Shown one piece after another: positions 1 through 7,527 of a stretch of DNA of 64,000 bases. Both the position numbers and the translations under genes were made by a program. Each line of letters starts with the position of its first letter. Position 1 is the first letter of the stretch. The DNA comes from an uncultured Olsenella sp. (GTDB lineage Bacteria > Actinomycetota > Coriobacteriia > Coriobacteriales > Atopobiaceae): assembly GCA_900314495.1 (NCBI GenBank), contig OMVJ01000008.1:29341-93340 (forward strand), read 5' to 3'. The notes beneath the pieces are model-generated. The model saw nothing but the letters and a program-made list of their open reading frames with translations. It had not been told where the DNA came from and searched no databases.

Positions 1-581
1 ACGCCGAAAATCTCCAGCGAAGGATTCAGGGTACCCTTGACCATCTTCATGGTCTCCAGGAGCTTCGTGAGGCCCTCCAGGGCGTAGAACTCGCACTGGA
101 TGGGGATGAGAAGTGCGGTCGACGCTACAAGGGCGTCGATCGTGAGCAGCCCCAACGAGGGTGGGCAATCGATGAGTATGTAGTCGAACTCATTTCGCAC
201 GGGCTTAAGAGCGTTGAGGAGCTGGTACTCCCTCTTCTCAACCTGCACGAGCTCAATCTCCGCTCCCGCAAGATCAATGGTCGCAGGTACGATGAAGACG
301 TTTTCCTCGACGGTGGGACAGATCGTGTCCTCCACCGGCCGCCCGTTCATGATCACGTCGTAGACGTCGCCCTCGAGTTCTTCCTTGTCTATGCCGTAGC
401 CACTCGTCGCATTGCCTTGCGGATCGAAGTCCACAACGAGCACCTTCTTGCCCGTCTGCCCCAGCGCAGCGGACAGGTTGACCACCGTCGTGGTCTTGCC
501 CACGCCACCCTTCTGGTTGATGACTGCCAGAACGCGAGGCTCCTTGTCGGGGAATCCCCTCTTGACTGACCGATAGTCCAT
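1..581 (-). CDS. parA: ParA/Soj chromosome-partitioning ATPase (3' end outside window)
   Basis: Deviant Walker-type ATPase that works with ParB and parS to segregate the replicated origin. The translated minus strand shows the ParA Walker A' motif KGGVGKTT at residues 24-31, the DFDPQGN switch segment and the later IDCPPSLGLLT Walker B region. The ATG at 581 is preceded by GGAGGAG. About 193 residues are visible; the C-terminus, and presumably parB, lie beyond position 1. It is the last visible gene of the leftward block starting at rpmH, and a perfect parS lies about 430 bp away inside rsmG. The family call is secure; only the truncation limits it. Confidence 0.96.
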   Translation of the reverse strand, partial: MDYRSVKRGFPDKEPRVLAVINQKGGVGKTTTVVNLSAALGQTGKKVLVVDFDPQGNATSGYGIDKEELEGDVYDVIMNGRPVEDTICPTVEENVFIVPATIDLAGAEIELVQVEKREYQLLNALKPVRNEFDYILIDCPPSLGLLTIDALVASTALLIPIQCEFYALEGLTKLLETMKMVKGTLNPSLEIFG

Positions 582-664
582 GTCTCCTCCTTGCGTCCAA
601 GACAGCGGGTCAAGAATGATTGGGTGTCCACTTTACTCGCCCAGTCGAGCGATTTCACGCGTTG

Positions 665-898
665 CTATCTTGCGGCACGCGCGTAGATCTCTCTCAGCTT
701 TCTTGCGCGCACCAGACCCCAACAGGCGATTCCCACCCAACCAAGTCGCGTCACAAGGATGCCACGCGCGAGGGACATCAAATGAAACCAGAAAATCGCG
801 ACAACTCCCACCCATGACGGTAGAGCGACGAGCCATGCGGCCTCCGTCCCAACGCGCGACGCGAAGCAAGGACAATCCCTCAGCAAAAAGCAAATCAC
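665..898 (-). CDS. possible small Trp-rich membrane protein
   Basis: Candidate 77-residue ORF filling the gap between rsmG and parA. Its GTG start overlaps the rsmG TGA in a GTGA arrangement, which is typical of translational coupling. The predicted protein has two hydrophobic stretches rich in Trp (about residues 21-40 and 48-62) and a basic tail, compatible with a hairpin membrane protein. I recognise no family. There is no clear Shine-Dalgarno sequence and codon use is less G/C-biased than in neighbours, so it may be spurious. Confidence 0.35.
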   Translation of the reverse strand: MICFLLRDCPCFASRVGTEAAWLVALPSWVGVVAIFWFHLMSLARGILVTRLGWVGIACWGLVRARKLREIYARAAR

Positions 899-1641
899 AC
901 GCCGAGCGGGTGATGCTGTGCCATGCCGGTGTTGCGCGGAAGCTTAATCGATGGATTCCGGACCTTCCGATAGCTGATGACCTCTCTGTGCCCCATGCCG
1001 TATGGCAGCTCAAATGTTTCACGTGAAACACTCTTCAAGCCACAAATCTTTGCGGCGCGGGTGCCCGCCGCAATCTCGTCGTCGCTCAAGTTCGCCTTGG
1101 CGACAACGAGCCGGCCACCGACCTTCAAAAGAGGCGTCGCATATTCAACGAGCGTATTGATCTGCCCAACAGCCCTTGCGGTAACGACAGAGAACGCTCC
1201 ATGGCGTTCGCGGGCAAGCTCCTCGGCGCGAATCGCCTTCGCCTCGACTGCGCTCAACCCCAGCTCGTCCACAAACTCGGAGACAGCGGCCACCTTCTTC
1301 CCAACGGAATCGATGAGCAGCGAGTCCCGCCCCGAGACAATCGCGATGGGAATGCCAGGGAAGCCCGCACCAGTGCCCACATCCAAATAGGAACCCTTGG
1401 GAGCAGCGGCACACGCCGGGGCAAGCAGGAGCGAATCAAGGATGTGCAGCACAATGCCGCTCTCCACATCCTGAATGCGCGTAAGGTTCAGGGTCTTGTT
1501 CTTCTCTATTACCAGGTCTAGGTGCCGCAGCAGCAGAACGCGCTGCTCGTAGGTAGTATCGATTCCATAATCCTCGAGCAAGCCCCGGAGGTAGTTCTCA
1601 TCGTCGTTCAGCAACCTGTCACCAGCCATTCCAATTGCCAC
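895..1641 (-). CDS. rsmG: 16S rRNA (guanine-N7) methyltransferase RsmG (GidB)
   Basis: SAM-dependent methyltransferase of 248 residues that modifies G527 of 16S rRNA. The Rossmann SAM motif YLDVGTGAGFPGIP is clear in the middle, followed by the family SFVTARAV-like segment (here SVVTARAVG). The segment encoding VSRETF near the C-terminus is a perfect parS site, so the same bases serve as coding sequence and ParB target. The start may be the ATG at 1641 or the in-frame ATG at 1629. It lies in the conserved parA-rsmG-jag-yidC block, all on the minus strand. Confidence 0.95.
   Translation of the reverse strand: MAIGMAGDRLLNDDENYLRGLLEDYGIDTTYEQRVLLLRHLDLVIEKNKTLNLTRIQDVESGIVLHILDSLLLAPACAAAPKGSYLDVGTGAGFPGIPIAIVSGRDSLLIDSVGKKVAAVSEFVDELGLSAVEAKAIRAEELARERHGAFSVVTARAVGQINTLVEYATPLLKVGGRLVVAKANLSDDEIAAGTRAAKICGLKSVSRETFELPYGMGHREVISYRKVRNPSIKLPRNTGMAQHHPLGV
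1015..1030. promoter_or_regulatory. parS: parS centromere site (ParB binding)
   Basis: TGTTTCACGTGAAACA is a perfect 16-bp palindrome and an exact match to the bacterial parS consensus TGTTNCACGTGAAACA. It sits inside rsmG, about 430 bp from the parA start and about 6.4 kb from the presumed unwinding site, as expected for origin-proximal parS. Confidence 0.95.
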
Positions 1642-1755
1642 GCACCTTCACCATTCGTACCACGCAGCATTTTCCCATAGAAAAGGGGCCGCTCTCGCAG
1701 CCCCGTGCAAAACCACTGTTTGCATCCATGCGGTGACGACCGCCCGACCGAACGC

Positions 1756-2367
1756 CTACTTCGTCTTACCGCCAAGAGCAGTGATGACCACGCGCCGGTT
1801 GGGTTCCTCGCCCTCCGAATGCGTGGTGACGTCCTCGTCGTTCACCAGCGCAAGATGAACAAGGCGACGCTCGTAGGCGTTCATGGGGGCAAGGGCGACC
1901 TGCCCCTTCTGGCGCTTGGCGCGCGCGGCGGCAGAGCGGGCCATCTGCTGCAGCTTCTGCTTGCGACGGGTCTTGTAGCCCTCGACATCCACCACAATCG
2001 GGTAGTGGAACCTCAGCGTGGAGCTCATGAGAGAGGCAAGGACCATCTGGAGTGCGTCCAACGTGCGACCATGACGGCCAATCAGGACCGCAAGGTCCCC
2101 ACCGTTTACGTCCAGGATGAGCTCGCCGTCATCCCCGTCGTACTCGTCGATAGAGCACTTCTTCTCGCCAAAGAAACCAAGGATGTCACGCAGATACCCA
2201 ACTGCCAGGTCGGCAATCTTGTCCACTTCACCATCGGTCAGCTCAGCACCATCTGCGTGGTGCTGGCGAATCTCAGAGAACTCATCGTCTGGACCGATGA
2301 CATTCCCGCCCTCGTCGACGGCAATCTCATCCTCCGTGTCTGGAGTGCTGTTGAGCTCGTCCTCCAT
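1756..2367 (-). CDS. jag: Jag/KhpB RNA-binding protein (KH + R3H domains)
   Basis: RNA-binding partner of KhpA, linked in other bacteria to cell elongation and division. The 203-residue product has an acidic N-terminal region, a KH domain with the GRHGRTLDALQ loop in the middle, and a C-terminal R3H segment (ERRLVHLAL, then RRVVI). I choose the ATG at 2367 because GGAGG lies 5-6 bases upstream; an in-frame ATG at 2388 lacks such a site. It follows yidC with a short gap, the usual arrangement. Confidence 0.93.
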   Translation of the reverse strand: MEDELNSTPDTEDEIAVDEGGNVIGPDDEFSEIRQHHADGAELTDGEVDKIADLAVGYLRDILGFFGEKKCSIDEYDGDDGELILDVNGGDLAVLIGRHGRTLDALQMVLASLMSSTLRFHYPIVVDVEGYKTRRKQKLQQMARSAAARAKRQKGQVALAPMNAYERRLVHLALVNDEDVTTHSEGEEPNRRVVITALGGKTK

Positions 2368-2443
2368 AGAAACCTCCATCATGCGCATTCAAAAGGCATG
2401 GCGCGCAGCGCACGCCATGCCCCAGTAGTCCTATTAAGCGGTG

Positions 2444-3205
2444 CTAGTTCTTCTTGTGCGGGCGAGCCTTGCGCTCCTTGCGCACGACGTTCACCTTGAC
2501 GGGCTCGGCGACGGCCTTCTGCTCGGCCTCAGCCTTGATCTTGTCGAGCACGTGGCGGGTCACGACGCGCTGCTGGACAACGCCCCACAGCGACGAAACG
2601 ACGTAGTAGAGCAGAACGCCGACGACCAGGTTCCAACCGACGAACGCCATCATGATTGCCATGGTGACGCCCATGATCGTGGACTGGCGCTGCTGGTTGG
2701 CGTCTGCGCCGGCCTGACGGTTCATCAGCATGGGGACCAGCGTCAGCACACCAAAGCCCACGTCGAAGAGGATGTAGACAAGTGCCGTCGGGAAGCCGAA
2801 CTCAGAGATGGAACCACTCGGCGTAACGCTCAGGTTGATAAGACCCAGCAGCGTGGCGTCCTGCGGAATACCCGTAAGGAGGGCGCGGTACAGGGCGAAG
2901 AAGATGGGCATCTGGACGAGAATGGGGAGGCAACCTCCAAAGGGGTTGAACTTGTTCTCGGCGTAGAAGTCGCGCATGGCAGCGCTGAGCTTCTCCGGGT
3001 CATCCTGGTACTTGTCCTGCAGCTCCTGCATCTTGGGCTGGAGGGCCTGCATCTTCGCGCTCGACGTCAGCGACTTGGTCTGGAACGGGGTGATGATCAG
3101 ACGGACGATGACGGTGAGCAGGATGACTGCGATACCCCAGTCTCCGCACACGTTCTTGATCGCCGTCAAGATGGTGATCATCAAATCAATGAAGGCTTGC
3201 CACAT
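2444..3205 (-). CDS. yidC: membrane protein insertase YidC/Oxa1
   Basis: Inserts and folds membrane proteins, alone or with Sec. At 253 residues it is the short Oxa1-type YidC of Gram-positive bacteria. Visible are the first membrane helix with VRLIITPFQTKSL, the cytoplasmic coiled hairpin (QALQPKMQELQDKY), the core GGCLPILVQMPIFFALYRAL segment, two later helices and a basic tail. The reading frame stays open upstream through yidD, but ATG 3205, just after the yidD stop, gives the expected N-terminus MWQAFIDLMITI. It is in the rpmH-rnpA-yidD-yidC-jag cluster. Confidence 0.95.
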   Translation of the reverse strand: MWQAFIDLMITILTAIKNVCGDWGIAVILLTVIVRLIITPFQTKSLTSSAKMQALQPKMQELQDKYQDDPEKLSAAMRDFYAENKFNPFGGCLPILVQMPIFFALYRALLTGIPQDATLLGLINLSVTPSGSISEFGFPTALVYILFDVGFGVLTLVPMLMNRQAGADANQQRQSTIMGVTMAIMMAFVGWNLVVGVLLYYVVSSLWGVVQQRVVTRHVLDKIKAEAEQKAVAEPVKVNVVRKERKARPHKKN

Positions 3206-3231
3206 GGTTTTTGACCGGCCTATCTCTCGGA

Positions 3232-3468
3232 TTAGGGAACGGGATCGTATCCGCCGCGATGGAAGGGATTGCAGCGCAGGATTCTGCGGAACGCAAGCCA
3301 ACTACCTTTGGCGGGTCCGTACTTCTGGATTGCTTCGACAGCGTATTGCGAACACGTTGGTCTGTAAATGCAAGAGGGCGGAAATAGTGGGGAGATGTAA
3401 CGCTGATAGAAGTGAATCGCAGCAAGAAGGGCCTTGGAGACCTTGGCCCCAAATGCGCTAGCACTCAC
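3232..3468 (-). CDS. yidD: membrane protein insertion efficiency factor YidD
   Basis: Small membrane-associated protein that assists YidC. It has the family core [20 protein letters not shown] and the C-terminal [17 protein letters not shown]. Start is uncertain: GTG at 3468 overlaps the rnpA stop by 11 bases and gives 78 residues, close to family length; an in-frame ATG at 3513 would overlap rnpA by 56 bases. It lies between rnpA and yidC in the conserved order. Confidence 0.93.
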   Translation of the reverse strand: MSASAFGAKVSKALLAAIHFYQRYISPLFPPSCIYRPTCSQYAVEAIQKYGPAKGSWLAFRRILRCNPFHRGGYDPVP

Positions 3469-3790
3469 AGGAGACACCCGCCCGGCGAAGAAGGACGCCA
3501 AGCGCCGAGGCAATCTCCGCCGGTGAGGACTCGTGCGTCTTCTTAGTGGCGAACATGATCACATCACTCGATGCGGCGGGCAGGCCGCAGGACCTTGCCG
3601 CCTCTCGCATAACGCGCTTGCACCTGTTCCTGAAAACTGCGTTGCCGAGCCTTTTAGGTGCAACGAAGGCGACCCTTGCGCAGTCGCCTTCGTCACCTTT
3701 CAGAACAGTTATGCGTACCAGCGGAGAGTTGTACCTCTTCCCGGCAGAGAAGACCTTCTCAAACTCCTTCTTGGATTTGATGGTCTTCAC
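3458..3790 (-). CDS. rnpA: ribonuclease P protein component
   Basis: Protein subunit of RNase P, which trims the 5' leader of tRNA precursors together with the rnpB RNA. The 110-residue protein shows the basic N-terminus [19 protein letters not shown], the [10 protein letters not shown] strand and the RNA-binding RNR motif [13 protein letters not shown]. It lies 8 bases downstream of rpmH, as in nearly all bacteria. Confidence 0.96.
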   Translation of the reverse strand: MKTIKSKKEFEKVFSAGKRYNSPLVRITVLKGDEGDCARVAFVAPKRLGNAVFRNRCKRVMREAARSCGLPAASSDVIMFATKKTHESSPAEIASALGVLLRRAGVSCEC

Positions 3791-3798
3791 GCGAGCTC

Positions 3799-3942
3799 CT
3801 ACTTGTCGGAGGCGGAAAGCCTCTTGCGGCCCTTGGCGCGACGACGAGCGAGAACCTTGCGGCCGTTCTTGGTGGCCATGCGGGCGCGGAAGCCGTGGGT
3901 CTTAGCACGCTTCCTCTTGTTAGGCTGATAAGTGCGCTTCAT
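3799..3942 (-). CDS. rpmH: 50S ribosomal protein L34
   Basis: Very basic 47-residue ribosomal protein beginning [19 protein letters not shown], the L34 signature, followed by [24 protein letters not shown]. The ATG at 3942 follows an AGGAGG site. It is the first gene of the leftward block and faces the origin-side intergenic region. Confidence 0.98.
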   Translation of the reverse strand: MKRTYQPNKRKRAKTHGFRARMATKNGRKVLARRRAKGRKRLSASDK

Positions 3943-3994
3943 GTCAAATCCTCCTGGGATCGATTGCTGGGCGAAGTCAAAGTCAAGCCCTCAG

Positions 3995-4024
3995 ATTGTA
4001 GAGGGGTGCACAGCCAAAAGTCAA
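3995..4024 (-). promoter_or_regulatory. predicted sigma-70-type promoter of the rpmH operon
   Basis: On the minus strand TTGACT (4024-4019) is followed after 18 bp by TACAAT (4000-3995), a good housekeeping promoter about 50 bp upstream of the rpmH start. Confidence 0.65.
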
Positions 4025-4418
4025 TTTAATTGACACAATTTTCCGCCTCGTACCACGACTTCACCAATATTTCGCCACACATACGAGAACCCCACGCCAG
4101 CGAAAGGCGGTGCTCTGCCGTTCGCCTGGATTTCCACCGTGCGTGAAAGTCCAGTTTCAGGGCGAACGTTTGGCGCAAAGATTCCGTCAAATCGTGGAAG
4201 GATTCTTTCAGCACCATCATTTCCCACCCCTGGATTGCTAGAATCTTTCACCCCTAGCAAGCCCGCGTTTCGCGAGTTATCAACATCTTTTCAAAGCTTG
4301 TCGAAAACTTCCTTCCACGACTCTTTCTGCGTGAAAGTTTTTCTTCAACCGATGAACAACTGTTGAAAACTCTCCGCTATACTTCACCTACCCGCACGGA
4401 AGGAGGCACGCCGTCGCC
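4025..4418. promoter_or_regulatory. DnaA-box-containing intergenic region upstream of the GHKL gene
   Basis: This stretch, lower in GC than its flanks, has no credible gene. It carries a DnaA-box-like TTATCAACA at 4277-4285 and, on the minus strand, TTTTCAACA (4369-4361). It also has an 11-bp direct repeat TGCGTGAAAGT (4140-4150 and 4328-4338) and inverted CTTTCA copies near 4204 and 4245. A -10-like TATACT lies at 4378-4383. I read it as a second cluster of initiator sites in a bipartite origin and as the promoter of the GHKL gene. Confidence 0.55.
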
Positions 4419-5567
4419 ATGGCTCGGCCCTTTTACCCCTTTGTGGACAACAACCGCGCAAGCGGCAGCCAGGCCGACGGCGCGCCGGCCGCCGCGCCCA
4501 ACCCGCCATCGGTGAGCGAGGTCAGATATGCGGCTCGCATTGCCGTGTACGACGACGCTGCCGCGGCGCCGCGCGTGGTCATCATCGACCCCATGGACGT
4601 CCGCGCCTACCTGGAGGAGATCACCCAGCAGGTGGTCAAGCTCTCGCACGAGCAGGGCGGCACCATCCCCTTCATGGTCATCCGCGAGGTCGTGGAGAAC
4701 TTCATTCACGCGTACTTCATCGAACCCACCATCTCCATCCTAGACGGCGGCAACACCATTCGGTTCTCGGACCAGGGGCCCGGCATCAGGGAGAAGGAGC
4801 GCGCGCTGGAGTACGGCACCAGCTCTGCCACGGAAGAGATGAAGCAGTACATTCGCGGCGTCGGCTCGGGCCTCCCCTACGCGCAGCAGTACATGGTGGA
4901 CAAGGGCGGCTCCCTGGTCATAGAGGACAACCTGGGCCATGGGACCGTGGTCACCATCTCCACCCGGCCGGCAGCGCACGGCACTTCTGGCGACACAGCG
5001 CCCGCGGCACCCATCCCTACCAGCGGTTATCCCCAGCAGCAACCGTACGTGCCAGCGGGTCAGCCGCAGGGCGCGCCAGGGTACGGCTACCAGCAGCCCG
5101 GGTATGCGCCCCAGCAATACCCCAGCTACCAGCCCGCGCCCTACCAGCAGCCCTATGGCCAGACGGCACAGCAGCCGTATGCCTCACCCTATGGCCAGCA
5201 GCCTGCCTACCCGCAGCCGGCCTACCCGTACCAACAGGGGGCGGCGGCATGGGCCGGCCAGGGCAGCCTGCCTGCCGCGGCGCCCACCCCCGCCCCCGCC
5301 GAGCAAGCCTCCACGCCCGTCCAGCCGGCGCAGCGGGGAGCGGGTGCCTTCCCCTGGATCCAGCTCACCGCCCGCGGGCGCGCGGCGCTGGACTTCATTG
5401 CGGAGCACGGCTCCGGCGGTCCCAGCGACCTCATGCGCGCCTACGGGGAGTCCCAGCCAACCTGGTCCCGGGAGCTCAAGAGCCTTGAGGAATACGGGCT
5501 CATCAAGAAGGACGGGCAGAAGCGGTACCTGACCAAGCTGGGACAGGCCTACCTGGGCACCATGTAG
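4419..5567 (+). CDS. GHKL-type ATPase with winged-helix C-terminus, next to dnaA
   Basis: The 382-residue protein begins with a HATPase-like domain. The N-box-like REVVENFIHAYF is near residues 89-100, the DQGPGI ATP-binding motif at 118-123, a glycine-rich lid GVGSGLPYAQQYM near 147-159, and GHGTVVTIS near 173-181. No histidine-kinase phosphoacceptor domain is visible. A roughly 110-residue Pro/Gln/Tyr-rich linker with repeated YQQP-type units follows. The last 70 residues look like a winged helix (LDFIAEHGSGGPSDLMRAYG, SQPTWSRELKSLEEYGLI). GGAAGGAGG precedes the ATG. The location between rpmH and dnaA suggests a role in replication or stress control, but that is inference. Confidence 0.8.
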   Translation: MARPFYPFVDNNRASGSQADGAPAAAPNPPSVSEVRYAARIAVYDDAAAAPRVVIIDPMDVRAYLEEITQQVVKLSHEQGGTIPFMVIREVVENFIHAYFIEPTISILDGGNTIRFSDQGPGIREKERALEYGTSSATEEMKQYIRGVGSGLPYAQQYMVDKGGSLVIEDNLGHGTVVTISTRPAAHGTSGDTAPAAPIPTSGYPQQQPYVPAGQPQGAPGYGYQQPGYAPQQYPSYQPAPYQQPYGQTAQQPYASPYGQQPAYPQPAYPYQQGAAAWAGQGSLPAAAPTPAPAEQASTPVQPAQRGAGAFPWIQLTARGRAALDFIAEHGSGGPSDLMRAYGESQPTWSRELKSLEEYGLIKKDGQKRYLTKLGQAYLGTM

Positions 5568-5675
5568 CGCCACGCCGCGTCCGGGCACCGGCCCCGACGC
5601 GGAACCCCTTCCGGACCGTTCGCGTATCGATGCACTTTTCGACAATCTTCTGGTGGCAAGCGAAAGTTTTCACCA

Positions 5676-5681
5676 TATAAT
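5676..5681 (+). promoter_or_regulatory. -10 element of the dnaA promoter
   Basis: A perfect TATAAT lies 66 bp before the dnaA ATG. No convincing -35 hexamer sits 16-18 bp upstream. The stretch just before it (GCGAAAGTTTTCAC) resembles the GTGAAAG/CTTTCA motifs of the 4.1-4.4 kb region, so DnaA autoregulation is possible. Confidence 0.5.
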
Positions 5682-5747
5682 GGGTCCTCGTACCATTCTG
5701 GCGAGGGCAACTTCCTCCCTCGGACCACTTTCGAATGTTGGTGAGAC

Positions 5748-7286
5748 ATGGACTCGGCACTTGAATCCGACGCGGCAATCTTGTGGGACGACGTCTTGGA
5801 GCGCCTCTCCCAGAAGAATCTTCCTGCGTCGACGCTAGCCATGTTGAAAAGTTGCCAGGCAACGTCCATGGACTCCACCAGCTTTCACCTGGCAGCGAGC
5901 TCGCGGTTCGTGCAAAGGGCCATCGGTCGGCAGGCCGCGGTCATAGAGTCGTGCATAGAGGAGATTGCCTTCCAGCACCTGAGCCTCGTGGTGGACTTCT
6001 CGCAGGAGAGCGACCAGAGGCCCATAGTCACGAACTCAGAGCTTTCCAGCTCCGAGGTGGCACAGTGGAACGCGGCGACGACCCGCCCCTCCCCCGCCCC
6101 GGCAATGCCCCCGGCGGCTCCGGCTCCCGCCGCATCGGCACCGCAGGCCCCGGAGCCAGCCGCAGCGCCGCGCGGCGCCAACCCCCTTGTGGAGGAGATA
6201 ACCGAGAACGACTCCAAGCTCACCTTCGACCGCTTCGTGGAGGGACCGCAGAACAAGTTCGCCTTCGACGCGGCAAAGCAGGTGGCCAACGGCGAGAACA
6301 AGAACTACAACCCCCTGTTCATCTACGGCAAGTCCGGCCTGGGCAAGACCCACCTCCTGCGCGCAATCCAGAACTACATCGCACAGAACGACCCCTCCCG
6401 CGTCTGCGTGTACCGCGTGGCCACGGACTTCATTGACGACTACACCAAGGCCATGCGCAACGCGCGCAGCTCCGCGCCCGGCGCCCTGGCCGAGAACTAC
6501 CACAACATAGACGTGCTCATAATTGACGACATACAGCTCATGAGCACCGCAGCTGGCACCATCAATTTCTTCTTTGATACGTTTAACTACCTCATAGCCC
6601 ACGGCAAGCAAATCGTCATGGCGGCGGACCGCACGCCGTCGGAGCTTGGCATGGAGGGCAGCCGCTTCGACGAGCGCGTTACCAGCCGCATCGACTCCGG
6701 CATGACCGTCGCCATCCAGGTGCCGGACTACGAGCTCAAGCTGGAGCTCATCGACACCTTCTACGAGCGCATGCGCCAGGATGCGCGCACGGAGCACATC
6801 TACGGCCTGGACGCGCGCATCCCCAGCGACCTCCGCAAGCTCATGGCGGAGCGCGCGGGCGACAACATTCGCGTGATAGAGGGCTTCGTGCAGTCCTGCC
6901 TCATGCTGGCCTTCCAGCGCCAGCAGCAGGGCGAGGAGATATCGCGCGAGGACATCCTGCGCTCCGCAAACCAGAAGTGGCCCACCGGCCAGAAGCTGGT
7001 CACCGTGGAGCAGATCCAGGAGATCGTGGAGCGGGAGTACGGAATCTCGCACGAGGACCTCGTTGGCAGCAAGCGCAACAAGGAGCTCATGGAGCCGCGC
7101 CACATCGCAATATGGCTGACCCGCGAGCTCACCGACAACACCCTGGCAGACATAGGCAAGAAGTTCGGCGGGCGCACGCACGCCACCGTAAAGCACAGCA
7201 TCCGCGTCATCGAGGATGCCAAGAAGGACAACAGGACCCTCACGGAGCGCGTGGAGCGCATCAAGGGGGAGATAACGGACTCCTAG
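5748..7286 (+). CDS. dnaA: chromosomal replication initiator DnaA
   Basis: AAA+ initiator that binds DnaA boxes and opens the origin. The 512-residue protein has an N-terminal helicase-interaction domain, an Ala/Pro linker (about residues 105-145), and the AAA+ core with Walker A GKSGLGKTH at about 194-202 and Walker B DVLIIDDIQL. Domain IV carries the DNA-recognition signature GGRTHATVKHSIRVIED near the C-terminus. The ATG follows GGTGAG. The dnaA-dnaN-recF order and origin-like flanks support the call. Confidence 0.98.
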   Translation: MDSALESDAAILWDDVLERLSQKNLPASTLAMLKSCQATSMDSTSFHLAASSRFVQRAIGRQAAVIESCIEEIAFQHLSLVVDFSQESDQRPIVTNSELSSSEVAQWNAATTRPSPAPAMPPAAPAPAASAPQAPEPAAAPRGANPLVEEITENDSKLTFDRFVEGPQNKFAFDAAKQVANGENKNYNPLFIYGKSGLGKTHLLRAIQNYIAQNDPSRVCVYRVATDFIDDYTKAMRNARSSAPGALAENYHNIDVLIIDDIQLMSTAAGTINFFFDTFNYLIAHGKQIVMAADRTPSELGMEGSRFDERVTSRIDSGMTVAIQVPDYELKLELIDTFYERMRQDARTEHIYGLDARIPSDLRKLMAERAGDNIRVIEGFVQSCLMLAFQRQQQGEEISREDILRSANQKWPTGQKLVTVEQIQEIVEREYGISHEDLVGSKRNKELMEPRHIAIWLTRELTDNTLADIGKKFGGRTHATVKHSIRVIEDAKKDNRTLTERVERIKGEITDS

Positions 7287-7527
7287 TTTTATAACAATGT
7301 TGAAAAGTTTGGTGATATCTCGACGAAACGTGAAGACAAGCCCGCACTCAGTGTCGAATCAGTTTTCATCAAAGCAGACACTGAAGAAAGCGTTGAAAGT
7401 CCGAACGTCTTTCTCACAACGGGAATTGGGTGTCTTACCTTGGTAAACGGCATGTTATCAACGTTTCAACAAGACCTATTACTACTACTGTTCTTAATAC
7501 TTATATAAAGAGAAATAGAGGGAAGCT
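7287..7527. other. oriC: predicted oriC: DnaA boxes, DnaA-trio run and AT-rich unwinding stretch
   Basis: The dnaA-dnaN gap starts with a minus-strand box TTTTCAACA (7306-7298). Near its right end are adjacent box-like TTATCAACG (7455-7463) and TTTCAACA (7464-7471). After AGAC comes a trinucleotide run CTA TTA CTA CTA CTG (7476-7490), then AT-rich TTCTTAATACTTATATAAAG. Box, short spacer, trio, AT-rich DNA is the order described for the Bacillus basal unwinding system. The location next to dnaA and dnaN fits. Confidence 0.75.

Noticed and set aside
6036..7196. 386-residue frame antisense to dnaA
   Set aside because: Shadow of dnaA; no motif or start signal.
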